From contig NC_090170.1 of assembly GCF_017916325.1 (NCBI RefSeq), positions 585,001 through 649,000 of the forward strand: a DNA stretch of 64,000 bases. The letters are read 5' to 3'. A model generated the notes under the pieces. It did not search any database. It was not told where the DNA came from and saw nothing but the letters and a program-made list of their open reading frames with translations. Source of the stretch: Leishmania martiniquensis. Taxonomy: Eukaryota > Euglenozoa > Kinetoplastea > Trypanosomatida > Trypanosomatidae. A program made the position numbers and the translations under genes. How positions within the stretch are numbered: the first letter of the stretch is position 1; each line of letters opens with the position of its first letter. Of the stretch, positions 19,905 to 31,573 are shown in pieces.

Positions 19905-22871
19905 GAGGGCCTCCCGCACATGAGACGAGAACTCACCGAGCAAGCCCCCGCTCCTCTCTTCCATCGTCGTTCTGTATCCGTGCTTCTCCCCTTCCACCTT
20001 TCAGCGTAAAGAGCGAGACGTTTGTCGCAAAAAGGCACTCACACAAGGGAGGATGACAATGCCACCGTCCGGCGCTCCCGGCACCGTCGCGCACGCCCCA
20101 TAGCGGGCGCGTGGGCGGGTGTGGGAGAGCCTGACGGCAGTGGACGATGTCAGCAAGGACGTAGAGGGCACACCGGGGCTTAGTTGGGGGGTCTGAGGTT
20201 CACACCAAACGGCCCACCATGAAGGGAGGGTGGATTGGGCAGAGAGGGGGGGAAAAGAAGCGTTTTCATGAATTAACGTGGACACTTAGAGAAGCGATAA
20301 CGGGACAGCGGAGGAGGAGGAGGGGGGTAAGCGCTAGCGAGGCCCTTGTTGGATACGCACGTGGATGCAAACACGACAGCATACGCAATGGTGGGGTATT
20401 CCTGTTTGAGCGCGCGCGCGTATGCATCTGTGGCTGTACGGGTCTCTCATGCGCGCGTACATTAAGAAATTCACAGATGCATAGAGCGTTTACCGAAAGA
20501 TAATAAAAAAAGCAAGTGCGCCTTTTCCGTATCGCGTCGCCTCCTCACATCTCGCACCCCCCGCCACTCTCTCTCTATTATCTCTGCGCTGCCGCCGACA
20601 GCACAGCCAAACAACGGTGGAGGGTTGCTCGAAGCTGAAAGAGGGACCGTCACCGAGAGGGAGAGAGAGAGATCGAGAGCGAGAGCGAGCGCCTGCGCAG
20701 GCATTAAGTGGGTCGAGTGTGGACAGGGACAGAGAGGAGGTGGTGGTGGGGGAGAAAGTTTAAGACCACAACGATGCACCGATGCCGTTGCAGGCAGGAA
20801 AGTGAGGAGGAGGGAGCGAGAGGAATAGAAAAAAGAGAAGACGAGTCTGTGAGACGAGCAGGTGCACACGCGCCTGCACATCTTCAGCCAGAATAGGAAC
20901 AGAAAATTCCCACGCATCGGCACCGCATGGGGAAAGAAACAAATGAACGCACACAACAAAGACGAAAAGAGTCCCTTAGGGGTTCCGTCTGTACCACAGT
21001 GGTGATGGGAAGAGAAGGATTTGGCTTAGAGGGCGACGAGACGATGGATGCATCCGCCCCTGTGCATGTGTGGGGAAGAGATACAGCGGAAAGAGAGAAA
21101 GAGAGGGGCAAAGGCATCTCGGGAGCACCCAACAACAAAGAGGGTTGACTAAAGGGGTCGCAGACACCAAGGCACAGACCCTAAGCCCGAAAGCGTTCGC
21201 GAGAGGTGGGGAGGATCCTCGTGAAAAAAAAGCGGCAAGTGGCCGCACGGCTCTCACGTCCGCACTGCCTCCCTCTTCCATACCATATGCTCTCCCCGCA
21301 AGCTGTCTCGCTGTTCGATCGCCGCTACATGAGCCGACTCCCCCCTCTCCCTCTCATTTACACCCACATCCACAGAGTGCTTTGCCTGGACAGGGGCTGC
21401 TCCCGACAGCATCACGTGTCTGTTTCACTGATGGGTTCACCTCTCTTCCACTTTCGATGACACCCCCCGCTGCACTTCAGTGGCGGAGAGGGGGTGATAA
21501 CGTCTACTTTTGTCATCTCTTGCGCCTCTGATATCTCCCTTTACCTTTACCTTTTTTAAAAATATTTGCCCCTCGCCACTTCTTCTGTTGGCCATTCGTT
21601 GCGGTGCTGAACCGGGAAGAGGCGCAAAAAAAAGGCTCCAGAGAAAGGAGTTGTTAACACGTCACATTAATAAAGATTCGGAAGAAAAGGGGGAAAAGCG
21701 AAACGAACGGAAACGCAACGCCATGCGCGGTCACGCGTGCATGTGTGTGTGTGTTTGACTGTCTTCGACGTTGAGTGCGGTGGCTGATTCATTCCACGCA
21801 ACATGGGGCGCATGAGCCGAAGCATATGAGGAACGACAGATCATTACAGCTGTACAGTGGCTTTGGTTTTTTTTTCGTTCGGTCGTCTATGCTACGGTTA
21901 AATATAAACGCCGCTCTGCTTTCCCACCACCCCTGTCTTCACCTCTCTCTTCGCATTTTTTTTCTCTACGATCCTGTGTTGCACTTTAAGTTTTGAACGG
22001 AGCAGGAGGAGGGTAAGGGAGGGGAAGGGGGGGATGGAGAGGAAAGAGATCAACGCAGAAATGACCCACGCCCCCAGCTCTCGCTAGAGCCGATCGCACC
22101 CTTCCCCCCCTCCCCTCTCCTCCAACATATCCCACCGTTTCGATTCACGCGGCACAGATAAACACACACACACACACCAACTACTCACGTGTGCCGCATC
22201 AAACTTCCTCCCTCTTCGCCTCATCACAGTGATCTCACCTGCTTGTGTGAGCGTCTCTGCGCCTGTGTCAACCTTGGACGGAGAGAGACGTTTGCGCGAG
22301 GAGGACAGGGGTGGCGGTGGGGGAGCAAAAAGGGAACAGCTCCGGCTGAAGATGCAGACAGAAAAGCTAAGAACAACAAAAAGGGTTCGATACGCCCCCT
22401 CTCCCCCTAAAAAAAAGGAAAAACAGGCGAGCCAACAGAGCCAACAGAGGCGACAGCCTATATATCCACAGCGGGCAGTCCTCAAAGTCGCCATCACATC
22501 AGCAGCCGGAGAGGATGAAGCGCGCGCGCGCGCGGGCAGCCGGTCTACGGAGCGCAAAAGGAACATACAGCCGTCGTCGCTGTCATAGCGAGCGCCCCAC
22601 CCACCTTCCCCCTCCCCCTTTCTCTGGCCACGCGCTTCTCCTTTCTTCTTCCCCCGTTCGGGGCCCTTGCTTAGAGGTTTTTTTATCTTGCTGTTCCTTT
22701 TCGGAGGCGGTGCTGATCAAATCAGCCACCCTACTCGGCACACACACACACACACAGACACAGACAGACAGATACAGCGGCCGCTCAATGGCAATGTGTT
22801 GGCCTACAGGGGGTACGTGGAGTTCGACGAGCAAGGACACGTACGCTCGACAACAGTGTGCACGCACACGT

Positions 22872-23861
22872 TTAAAGCTTGGCGCTCTTACGCGGATTAT
22901 AGAGAAGCGTCTCGCCCATCATGCAGCGTGCAATGGCGCAGCCGAAAGAGATTGTGTCGCTCCTGTGCGCTTCTGTGGCGGCCAGAAGCGGGTTGCACTC
23001 GACCACGTCCAGAGCGACAAGGCGGCCACACTCGGCGACGCGCTCGCACAGGAACAAACCCTCTCGGAAAGAGAGGCCGCCGCGGACGGGGGTGCCCGTC
23101 GCCGGGACGTAGAGGGGGTCAATCGTGTCGACGTCATAGGACACCATCAGCGGCTCTGTGCCCTTGGGTGAGATGGCGTCGATCGCCATGGCCACCACCT
23201 TTTCCATGCCATAGCGGTCCACGTGGTGCATGCTGAAGGCGGCGATGTTCAAGTCGTGCAGGATCTTCTTCTCTGCCTCGTCCACATCTCGCAGACCAAT
23301 GTAAGCAATCTTGTGCGGCTTCAGCAGCTGTGGTACCCACGAGAAGCACTCGGGGATGTTCTCGCGATCAAGCCCCATCAGGATCGACAGGGGGCAGCCA
23401 TGCAGGTTTCCAGAGGCTGTGCCGGACATGGTGTTGATATCGGCGTGGGCGTCCACCCAAATCACACCGGCGTCTGGGTACACAGAAAGCACGCCAGCCA
23501 CCGTGCCGAGGGCGATAGAGTGATCGCCGCCAATGGTGAGAGGGAACCGACCCTGCTCGGCAACCCTGCGCACACACTTGTATATCTTCTCCGTGCACTC
23601 CGCCGTCAGTCTCGGGTGCTTAACGCGACCGATGACGTCGTCCTTCTCTTTCGCCTTGCGCGCCTCAACGTCCTTGCCGTCAAATACCCGCTCAAGGGTC
23701 GTCTTCCATCCAAGCTTCTCCATATCCTGCTGCAGTCCATGCTTGAGAAGGTAGTCAGGGCCCAGCTCTACGCCACTGTGCGGCTGGCCGCCAGAGAAGG
23801 GGGCGAGCACAATGCTCATCTTCTTCTCCTTGTAAAGCTTGTACTGCTGAAGGTTCTCCAT
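22872..23861 (-). CDS. ARG: Arginase (329 aa, glycosomal)
   Basis: Hydrolyses L-arginine to ornithine and urea, feeding the polyamine/trypanothione pathway; in Leishmania it acts in the glycosome. The full-length ureohydrolase fold is present and all binuclear manganese ligands are seen: H114 (GGDHS), D137, H139 and D141 (DAHAD), D243 and D245 (SYDVDTIDP). The numbering matches known Leishmania arginases, supporting the ATG at 23861. The C-terminal tripeptide is AKL, an acceptable PTS1 variant of SKL. It is the last gene of the minus unit before the strand-switch region and is flanked by direct SIDER copies B and C. Identification is very secure. Confidence 0.98.
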   Translation of the reverse strand: MENLQQYKLYKEKKMSIVLAPFSGGQPHSGVELGPDYLLKHGLQQDMEKLGWKTTLERVFDGKDVEARKAKEKDDVIGRVKHPRLTAECTEKIYKCVRRVAEQGRFPLTIGGDHSIALGTVAGVLSVYPDAGVIWVDAHADINTMSGTASGNLHGCPLSILMGLDRENIPECFSWVPQLLKPHKIAYIGLRDVDEAEKKILHDLNIAAFSMHHVDRYGMEKVVAMAIDAISPKGTEPLMVSYDVDTIDPLYVPATGTPVRGGLSFREGLFLCERVAECGRLVALDVVECNPLLAATEAHRSDTISFGCAIARCMMGETLLYNPRKSAKL

Positions 23862-23889
23862 GCTGAATAGGAGGTCTGCTGTGTACGTG

Positions 23890-23935
23890 CTGTGTAGGAG
23901 TGGGGAATGGGGGGGGTGGAGGAGGGGGAAGTGGC
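23890..23935 (-). promoter_or_regulatory. Polypyrimidine tract and probable spliced-leader acceptor for arginase
   Basis: On the minus strand a C/T-rich tract (about 23935 down to 23897) is followed by an AG at 23891-23890, about 28 bases before the arginase ATG. A further AG lies about 11 bases downstream. Confidence 0.55.
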
Positions 23936-24216
23936 TGCGTATATCGGTCGAGTGTGTACCAGTGAGACTCGGTGATAAACAGTTGGCGCCCCCTTCCCTC
24001 TCGTGTGTGACGCGAGGGGTGATGTGGGCAGAGGAGAAATACAGAAAGGGAGAGGAGGGAGGCGAAAAACCAATGCCGTCGCGTTTCTTTTAAGGTTTGC
24101 AGCGTATAGTGCCCACTCAACGAGCTGTGAAGAGGCGGAGGATCGCGTTTGGATGCAAGTTTAAGGGTGTGGTGCTATCGCATATACGTGAAGCAGGCGA
24201 GAAAAAGAGGGAAGGA

Positions 24217-24690
24217 GGGACGGAATAGCTTGTTGACCGACGGGCCCATTCGCTGCTAAACAACGTGTGCTAAACTTCTCCATGCCTGACACAGGCACAG
24301 GCCTCACCGCCTCATGGTGCGAGGCGGCCGTCGGCACGCGTTGAAGCGCTGCGATGACTCCGTCCATCCGGGCACGGCCCCCCGCCTCGAACCCTAACCG
24401 CCCCTGCCTCCCACGCCGAGCGGGCTCTGTGAGGGCACGCCGAGGCACCCTCGAGCCACGCTGGCCCTCTGCCTCTCACACGACACGCGCAAGTTTGTTC
24501 ACGGTCGCAGGTCGCTCCGCGCGCAACGCCGTCCCAGACCTGGCCGCCGGCAGTCGCAGGGGTGCATCGTACGGGCCTCCCCCTACTTGATGTGCACTGG
24601 ACCCCCCCTCCCCCCAACACACGCACACCCCACCCTCACATACTGAGTACTGAGCCTCCTGAGGTGCCACCACGCACAATGAGGTGCGCT
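24217..24690 (-). mobile_element. SIDER-like retroposon, copy C (minus orientation)
   Basis: About 474 bp, nearly identical to the reverse complement of copy A over nearly its whole length. It lies between the arginase leader and the pseudogene relic, in the 3'UTR of the gene ending at 27337, in sense orientation. Confidence 0.85.
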
Positions 24691-25140
24691 GAGGATCATG
24701 ACAAATCCTAACGAACACTCTCTCCCTGACGCTCGCGCTGCTGTTGTGAGGAATGAAGGCAAGCAGACCGGTGGGGGCTCGGCAGACGATCGTCTTCCTT
24801 GATCTCGCCGGGCGATGGTGGGGTCTGCACGTACGGCTCTTCACGCGCATGTGTCGGCACACCTGCGCAGCTTGGCGGAGAGAGAATCCGGGAAGAGAGG
24901 CGTCGTGTACATCCGCACTTAGCGGATGGGTAAGACTGGCAAACGGAAAAAAAGAGTAGCTGGGACACTGCATTCCGGCTTGTTCTTCAACGCGGCGCGA
25001 CCTGTGCATGGAGACACACCAGGAGGTCGCAGCATCAACGGAGATGCGGCCCAAGAGGGTGGCGTTCTCCAGGCATTCCCACAGCGATTCCACTAGCACC
25101 AGGCAGACTACAAGGCCCTTCACACCCGCTCCCCTCCCCC

Positions 25141-25965
25141 CTCACCTCAGTGGCGGCCTCTCCAGCCGCATCTGCCGCGAACGTTGGGAGGACGCGGCAG
25201 AATCTACCCAAGTCCGTCGATGAGAGAGAGATCTGTAAAGGGTACCGACACCAGCACGGGATGCGCCTCCTCGCATACAGGGGCGCTGTGCATGTAGAGC
25301 TTCTTTTGCACACTGCGCATAAGGCCACTGAGCGCCAAGTAGTCGCGGACGCGCGTCTTGGGTTTCGCAGCATTTTGTGCAGTGCCGCGGCAGCCTGGTC
25401 AAGCGGCTCACCTCGAAGCATCTGTGGCCCAGCCTTGGTACTTGAGAGGCAGCCGACGGGGAAGTGGGCGGCCGCGTCTACCTCCGGCGGCAGATAGCGC
25501 TCTCGCACATTGAAGAGGGTTAGGTAGTCCGTGGCTGGAGGCTCTGTCGATGCAGCGCGCTGCTGTCAGGGCGGCCAACCATGCGCTCGCCATCAGGCAA
25601 CTGCACAAGCCGACTGGAGAGCGGCGGGTAGTGGTGGAGCAGATGCGTAATGGCCTACTGAAGCGCATACGCGTTGATGAGGTCACAAAGGGAGATTGTC
25701 GGTGTCTGCTGTTATTCCGTAACGTTTGGGCGATCATAGAGGTACACGACAGAGACGGGAAGCGCCGGGGGCTCTGAGACCTTCCATGGGCCCGAGCCGA
25801 CACCACTCTATCGCAAAAAGGGCTTGCTGCAACCGGAGCGGTGACTGCCACGGCTGCCTCTGCTTCTGTGAGGCCGTGCACAGTGGTGGTCCGCGGCGCG
25901 TGCAGGCTGTATGGACTGATAGGGCCCCTCGGCGAGGTTGAGTTTGGTGCCGCTGGCTACATGCT
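25141..25965 (-). pseudogene. Frameshifted relic resembling a BAHD/HxxxD-type acyltransferase
   Basis: Three successive minus-strand frames give protein-like blocks. The first reads about PVSVVYLYDRP, LINAYALQ and HLLHHYPPLSSRLVQLPDGE, resembling the N-terminus of BAHD or alcohol-acyltransferase-like proteins (compare YPLAGRL). The second gives DYLTLFNVRERYLPPEVD, resembling the NVRSRLxPP segment. The third gives VRDYLALSGLM and HPVLVSVPFTDLSLIDGLG, in the place of the DFGWG region. Stops interrupt frame one at about 25714-25712 and 25657-25655, and at least two frameshifts are needed. The segment that should carry the catalytic HxxxD is missing. Family assignment is inference; that this is decayed coding sequence is more secure. 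Confidence 0.5.
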
Positions 25966-27336
25966 CGCGCATGCGTGTCTACGAGCAGGAAGCGTGGAAT
26001 ACAAGGGGTGGAGGAATCTTCGCCAGAGAGAAGGGGGCAGTTGAGAGGTAGAGAGGGGGAGGGAGGGCAATCGACAACCCTGGTACGAGGCGCTTGCATG
26101 TCGCGTGCCATCGTGACGTGCACGCAAAAAGAAGCGCCTGTGCGAGGATGACCTCGCCGTCTGCAAGAGCGGGTATGTGCGTATGCGTGCGATTGATAAA
26201 CGAGTTGATAGAAAGTGAGTGGTGGCAGGCCGTGCGGTCACGGAGAGCGCGCGTGCGCCGAGATCGATACCCGCCGCTTGCCGCTTTCCTTCCCTTTTAA
26301 AAGCGAGAGCACATACCCATACACACTCCTCCACCGCCAAAGCGTGAAGAGAGAGAGAGGAGGAAATATACATCGGGGAATATGAACACTAAGCACACGC
26401 GATAGGAGCGTACTGATACACACCGCTCTCTGCCATTCACGCAGGTCCGATGTGCTTCCCCTTCTTCCTCCTTCACCCCTTATATAAGGTGCTGCATCGA
26501 TGCAGGCGCTTTTTGAGCTTGCTGTCTGTGCTGATATCGCCATTTCTCCCTCAGGAGCGGAAAGCCCCAACATGGGGGGAGGAGGGGGAGGAGACATGAG
26601 GGGTTGGAAGGGGTAGAAAAGAATGCAGGAGAGTGAAGCGCGCATGGCGCGGGTATGATGATGATGGTGGCGACGGGGTGTGTGACGGTCGTGCTTCGAC
26701 CATATCTGCAAAGAAAAAAAACGCACTCACGGACAGTGGACGGCCGGGGGCACTTGTAGAGCTTCACGGTGAGAGATGCCGACTCGCGCCCCCTCCTTCT
26801 CCTCTTCCCCGGCAAACAGAGGGAGAAAGAGAGCCACACCACACTGACTACACACGCACACACACACACACAGACGAGGAGACCCAAGAAGAGGGCGTGG
26901 GCCTGAGATTCGAGGCGCGGGTGCCTCAGCAAAGAAGGGCGAAATACTCGTCGGCGGCGGTGGCTACCCGACTTCTTGTCTTGCCTGTTTTACTTCATCC
27001 ACCCAAATCTGCGAGACCAGCGTGCCAGCCGTGAATTGCCGTCCCTTCACCGCGTCGTGATGCGCAGCCGCATCGAGATGAGAAGAAATAAATAAACGGG
27101 GCCCCGCCCGGGGTGGGGAGTGGGGGGGGCAGCAGCACTGGAGAGAGGAAGAATGATGGAGTAATGCCGTGCGTGCGCGTGGCTCTTTGCATGTAGCTGA
27201 GCCACTTTGCTTTGGCAGAGCGGCTCCCTTGCCTAAAAAGTGAAAGCACCGCCACGAGTTGGACAGTGAATCGAGGAAGAAAGGGAGGGAGGCGGGCGGG
27301 CAGAAGAGGCACGTATCCTCCACTGCCCCCCTTACT
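25966..27336 (-). other. Intergenic: 3'UTR of the LolA-like-fold candidate gene
   Basis: No gene seen. It is rich in purines on the plus strand, with CA repeats near 26855-26870 and a G-run cluster at 27110-27129. It should be transcribed as part of the gene ending at 27337, whose 3'UTR would extend across the pseudogene and copy C. Confidence 0.5.
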
Positions 27337-28461
27337 TCACTGCGCATCGACTTTCTTAGTCAAGTGCCACCCCACAGATGTATTCTGCAAGACGTGCCAC
27401 TGAATTAGAAAGAGTTGTATGGCCGCCAGCTCAAGCAGCGGCTCCCTTTCAGTTGAAGCCGTTTCGTTGCGCGCCGATGCGCTTGCCTCTTCAGGGGCGC
27501 CCCCCCTGGTGCTCGTGCCTTTGCGAAGCACCGCTGTACACTGCGGCGGGACCTCGAATACATCTGGTCCCAACTTCGTTGGATAGTAGTTGTAGAAGTC
27601 GACGGTGAGCAGATCGTATGTGGGCTCCCACAGCTGCAGCCGGCTCTCCTGTGCGGGGGCGAGGACGAGTTCATCAAACATGGGATGGCCAAAAAAGCGC
27701 CAGTTCGGCGGCTTGTGGGGGGCGCCAGTGATCGTACGTGCCTCGAGGTCTGAACGCGCACTCAGCTCCAGACGCCACGGAATCACCATGGGGGCCACGC
27801 CTTCCGCGCCGGTCGCGTTCAGTACGTAGAAGTTCTGCTCCACCAGCGGGGTGTGATCGTACCGTTCCACCCCGCTGAAGCGGGTCACTGGCACACCGCG
27901 GACCACCGACTCGTGCGAGGACGCGGTGTATCGCCGCGGCACGCAAAGAGGTATCGCCTTGTGTGGCAGGTAGAAGACATGGCAGCGCTGAGAGGGGCCC
28001 TCGTCGTTGCCCTCGCTGCCGTCTCCTGCATGGTCAGCGTCGTCACCACTCGCTGTGTCGAAGAAGAAAAAGCCACGCAGGTGGCGGTTGTCTACTAGAA
28101 AGGAGGTGCGCTGCCCACGGAACACATGGTCCACACGAGCAGCACCGGCGGCTTTGTCCACGTACAGCTGTCCAATCTGCGTCATGGGGAGATGACCTTC
28201 CAGGGGCATTGTGGTGGCGATCGCCACCGTGTAGCTCTCCGCGAATTCGACACCGCAAAAAGTATGGGGTGGGCTGCCTTGATGTCTATCACCATCGCGC
28301 GCACTTTTCGAGGCGTCACTATGCCCACTCGCCATGTCTTCCGCTGCACCCTCGTGCGACTCGGTGACAAGACACATCCCGTAGGCGATGACACAGATGA
28401 CATAGAGCACCATCGCGGCGTGCCGCTGGCGTGTCGCAGCGCGACTATTGGGTGCACACAT
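27337..28461 (-). CDS. Secreted or membrane-anchored protein of unknown function (374 aa)
   Basis: It starts at the ATG at 28461. A hydrophobic segment at residues 17-32 (MVLYVICVIAYGMCLV) is a signal peptide or anchor, suggesting entry to the secretory pathway. Asn-glycosylation sequons (NAT, NET, NTS) and several cysteines support a luminal or surface domain. The body (about 65-315) is beta-rich, ending in a DFYNYYPTKLGP-DVFEVPPQC segment that resembles the end of LolA-like or ependymin-like lipid-binding domains in eukaryotes; this is a weak, by-eye similarity. No enzyme motif is visible. Its 3'UTR is predicted to be about 3 kb and to include SIDER copy C. Confidence 0.85.
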   Translation of the reverse strand: MCAPNSRAATRQRHAAMVLYVICVIAYGMCLVTESHEGAAEDMASGHSDASKSARDGDRHQGSPPHTFCGVEFAESYTVAIATTMPLEGHLPMTQIGQLYVDKAAGAARVDHVFRGQRTSFLVDNRHLRGFFFFDTASGDDADHAGDGSEGNDEGPSQRCHVFYLPHKAIPLCVPRRYTASSHESVVRGVPVTRFSGVERYDHTPLVEQNFYVLNATGAEGVAPMVIPWRLELSARSDLEARTITGAPHKPPNWRFFGHPMFDELVLAPAQESRLQLWEPTYDLLTVDFYNYYPTKLGPDVFEVPPQCTAVLRKGTSTRGGAPEEASASARNETASTEREPLLELAAIQLFLIQWHVLQNTSVGWHLTKKVDAQ

Positions 28462-30135
28462 GACTCAGTAAGATGTGCGCACCTCTATTTCTCCCTCTCG
28501 CTCGCTCTTGGGCTATTGGAGTGTCCCACAGCTGCTGCTGCTGCTGTCTGTGATCCCAGGCTTTCACGTTGCTTTCACGCCTTCAATGCTGCGTTTCTTC
28601 GAAGTTGAGGCTCCCCCTTTCTCATGCCCCGAAGCGCGACGGCAGAAGTGTGTGCGTGTGTGTGGGTGGTGGCGAGGAGGGAGGGAAAGAGAAGGGGATG
28701 GGGGGACATGAAGCTATCAGCGCAGCACCGGCACAGAGGCAAAGGAAGGAGGGAGGGACAGGAGGGTGGCGGATAGCCATCAAAATCACGTTCCATCGGA
28801 AAGGATCGGCAAGGCACGCCAGTTGGCTTCACCTCCCATCATGGAGATGCGACACCACATTGAACAGCCTCGTCTTCACGCACAAGCGTAGCGCGCAGCC
28901 ACGGCATCACATTTCCTCCTCCGCACCTCATGCTAATGCGTTTCGCTTACTGTACCTTTTCATTTTTTTATTCCTTCCTGCCGGTGCAACAGAGAATCCC
29001 ATCGCCACCAGAAAATGGAGAGAGGGAGGGGAAAAATGAGCGAAATGAGAAAAAAGAAGACGATTTGTCTCACGAAAATGAAGGGCGAACTGAATCAGAC
29101 ACACACACACACGAACATACGCATAAACCTAAATACCTTCGCACACCTGCACTTCTCGGTGTTCTCTTCCGCCCCTCACCCCCCTCCTCTTCCATCAGCT
29201 TCAGTAGCGATTTCCATTTTCTTGTCTTTCCCGTCTCTTTTTCTCTCTTATTTTTTTTGTTTGCGTTTCGCCATGACACATTCGTCCACGTCTGGTGTGC
29301 ACACGGACTCCCTCATGTCCGTCGGATGGTGTATTTCCTGGGCGTCCTTTCTATGAAAGCCGCGCCTTTTTGTTCTTGTCTTCCTTCACTATGGGCGGCG
29401 CCATGAAGTTCATTCAGGGCGTACACACACGGGCGTACACCCATGCATGCATGCATGTACGCATGTACGCACCAATCTGTGGCACCCGCACAGAACATCC
29501 ACAACGTGGCGCACAGTGAGGAACTTCGATCCACCTCCCCCGCAACACATGCACACACACACACCACCTCGCATAGGAGTGCAAGATATCTCACTCTAAC
29601 GCGCAGCATAACAGGAAAGGTGCGCCAGCACTTTTGAGAGGGGCATGGTGCACCATTCATGGATAATAGAACACTTTGTATGTGGCGGAGTGAGCTGGGG
29701 ATTAGTGGAGGGGTCCCAACGGGGTAAACAGATGCATTAAGCGTCTGCGCTTCATTTATGCGCACATTTGGCCACTGAGGTGAGCACACCTATACCACAA
29801 CAGCGTGCCGGCTCTCTGTGATGAGCGAAGGGGTGGGGGAACGGGATATATCCTTCCTTCCGCCGGATCCCTATGCCATTACAGGGAAGACGAACACGGC
29901 TGTGGGGTATAGGCAGAAGCCAAGGATGAGCCAAGTTGAAGTGTGAGTGTAGGATTGCCACAGTACATCCATATACACAGGGGCACTGTTCCCCCTCCCC
30001 TCCCCCAGAAGTTTAACACGCCGACACACGCAAACGTGCGCGCGTCCGAGCGAAGGATAACCGTGCGAGCTTGGGCCTAGTTCCCGCGGTGGTCCAGCAA
30101 ATGGAGGAAGAGAGGGGGTGGGGGCAAGAGGAGGA

Positions 30136-30160
30136 GGGGTGGGATGGGGTGGGGTGGGGG
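30136..30160 (+). other. G-quadruplex-type G-run cluster
   Basis: Five runs of three or more G separated by one or two bases on the plus strand, which is the template strand of the minus transcription unit. Confidence 0.7.
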
Positions 30161-31173
30161 AGGAGATGCATTGTTGCGTAGCGCATGCTGGCACAACATC
30201 TGCGAGCGAGCGTGCGAACGTAAGGCATCGTCGAAGAGGGCGGAGGATGGTCAAGATGAGTGGAATCGCAGAATCGAAAAAAAGGAGTTCGGCGTTGATG
30301 CCGTATTAAAAGAAAAAGGAAAAAAGAAAGAAATGCGAAATACCGCTCGGTTACGAGTGTGCGTGCGTGTGGGTGAGTGAGTGACCCAAGTATACCCGAA
30401 CACACAGAAAAAAGAAGGGGGCGAAGGACAGATATTCGAGATGCGCGGCGGACATGAGGCGCGACACTCATTGCGAACAAGTCGCGCGGTCTTCTATTTT
30501 TGAGTCTGCCGAAAAGGGGCCGCCGCGGGGAGAAGCAGAACAGAGGCAGTTTTGTGGCTGAGTGCAGCGTTGCCACGTTTGACGGAGGTGCGCCGCTAAA
30601 GCAAACGGAGAAGATGCGGACCTGAAAAGCTGACAACGCACACAGTGGCGGTGGAGAGACGGACAGCGCCGCTGCCACCGTTTCGGACGCGAATTCAAGA
30701 TGCCATATCACATAGAGCCGCACCTCCCCTTCCTCTCCACTTCTCACTCCCACTGCGTTTGTGCACGCTCGAGGTGAACACACACACACACACACATACA
30801 CAGGTGCAATCGGTGCGCGCGCGCAGCTGGACCTGCTGAGAGCACCCAGAGAGTGAGGGTGGATGGGGAAAAAGCAGCCAGGGAAACGAAGCAAAGCGGG
30901 GAGCGGGGGAGAGACAGAGGCACACGTACAGCGCTGCGGCACATGAGGCATGGAAGAAGGAAAGGAAGGAGAGACAGAGGACGTTGTGACATGAGAGGGG
31001 GACGGCACATAAATCGCACCGACTAACAAACCGCAGGGGATAAGGCTGACCTCTACAGCATTCAAGTAACCATGCCATGTTGAGCACAGCGACGACCAAA
31101 AAAAAAGAGAACGGATCCGGATAGAAACGTGCAAAGGGAAGAGGGGTGCAAGCAGCGGCGAGAGGGAAAGGGT

Positions 31174-31202
31174 GTATATATAAATATATATAAATATATA
31201 TA
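31174..31202. repeat. TA-rich microsatellite
   Basis: TATATA units interrupted by AAA, an unusually AT-rich island in GC-rich surroundings, about 370 bases downstream of the stop at 31574. Confidence 0.9.
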
Positions 31203-31573
31203 CGAAGGTGATGCGCCAAAGAAACAGGGTCCAAAGCAGGAACGAAATGAGAGAAATGCGGCACCGCAGGCAAGACAGCCTTTCGCTCCCCTCCGTCCTT
31301 CTCTCTTTCGCTGCAACTACTGCTTCCTGCCTCTCGTTCGCGCAGCTACCCTGCACGGGCGGCTCTGTCGTTTCCTCTTTGCATCCCTTTCGCGACTACG
31401 TCGCATACTGCACTTCTTTTTTTTCGTCCTCCGTCATGGCTGTGGCTGCCGTGCACCTCTCCATTCTTCAGTCTCCATGACGCAGAGGTCACCCTCTGTT
31501 CAGCTCCACTCGCTTCATGTGATGTGCGTATCGCGCTCATCTGAGCTTACATTTTTGTGGCTCCCCTTGCCGT

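Larger units (their letters stand above)
17188..22871. other. Convergent strand-switch region (no convincing gene)
   Basis: The plus-strand unit ends at 17187 and the minus-strand unit ends at 22872, so the two converge here. In trypanosomatids such regions are transcription termination zones, often with base J and histone H3V; these marks cannot be seen in sequence. Plus-strand pyrimidine tracts typical of plus transcription persist to about 17.65 kb. Purine-rich plus-strand sequence dominates about 18.9-21.2 kb, and patches of both follow up to arginase. The region holds SIDER copy B and a GC island. ORFs up to about 307 codons are low-complexity. I found no tRNA or 5S rRNA, which sometimes occupy such regions. 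Confidence 0.8.
28462..31573 (-). other. Intergenic spacer (about 3.1 kb), no convincing gene
   Basis: The plus strand is largely purine-rich with microsatellites. A 447-codon minus frame (30013-31356) has no ATG at its start, and its translation is dominated by low-complexity repeats (IYIYIY from TA repeats, CVCVC from CA/TG), so I do not call it a gene. The spacer holds a TA-rich repeat at 31174-31202 and a G-run cluster at 30136-30160. Confidence 0.6.

Noticed and set aside
22385..22400. GGTTCGATACGCC resembling a tRNA B box
   Set aside because: No matching A box upstream and no cloverleaf could be folded around it.
30013..31356. 447-codon minus-strand open frame in the 28.5-31.6 kb spacer
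   Set aside because: It starts at a non-ATG codon, and the translation is dominated by simple repeats (IYIYIY, CVCVC) and Pro/Ser/Cys-rich noise. No conserved segment is recognised.
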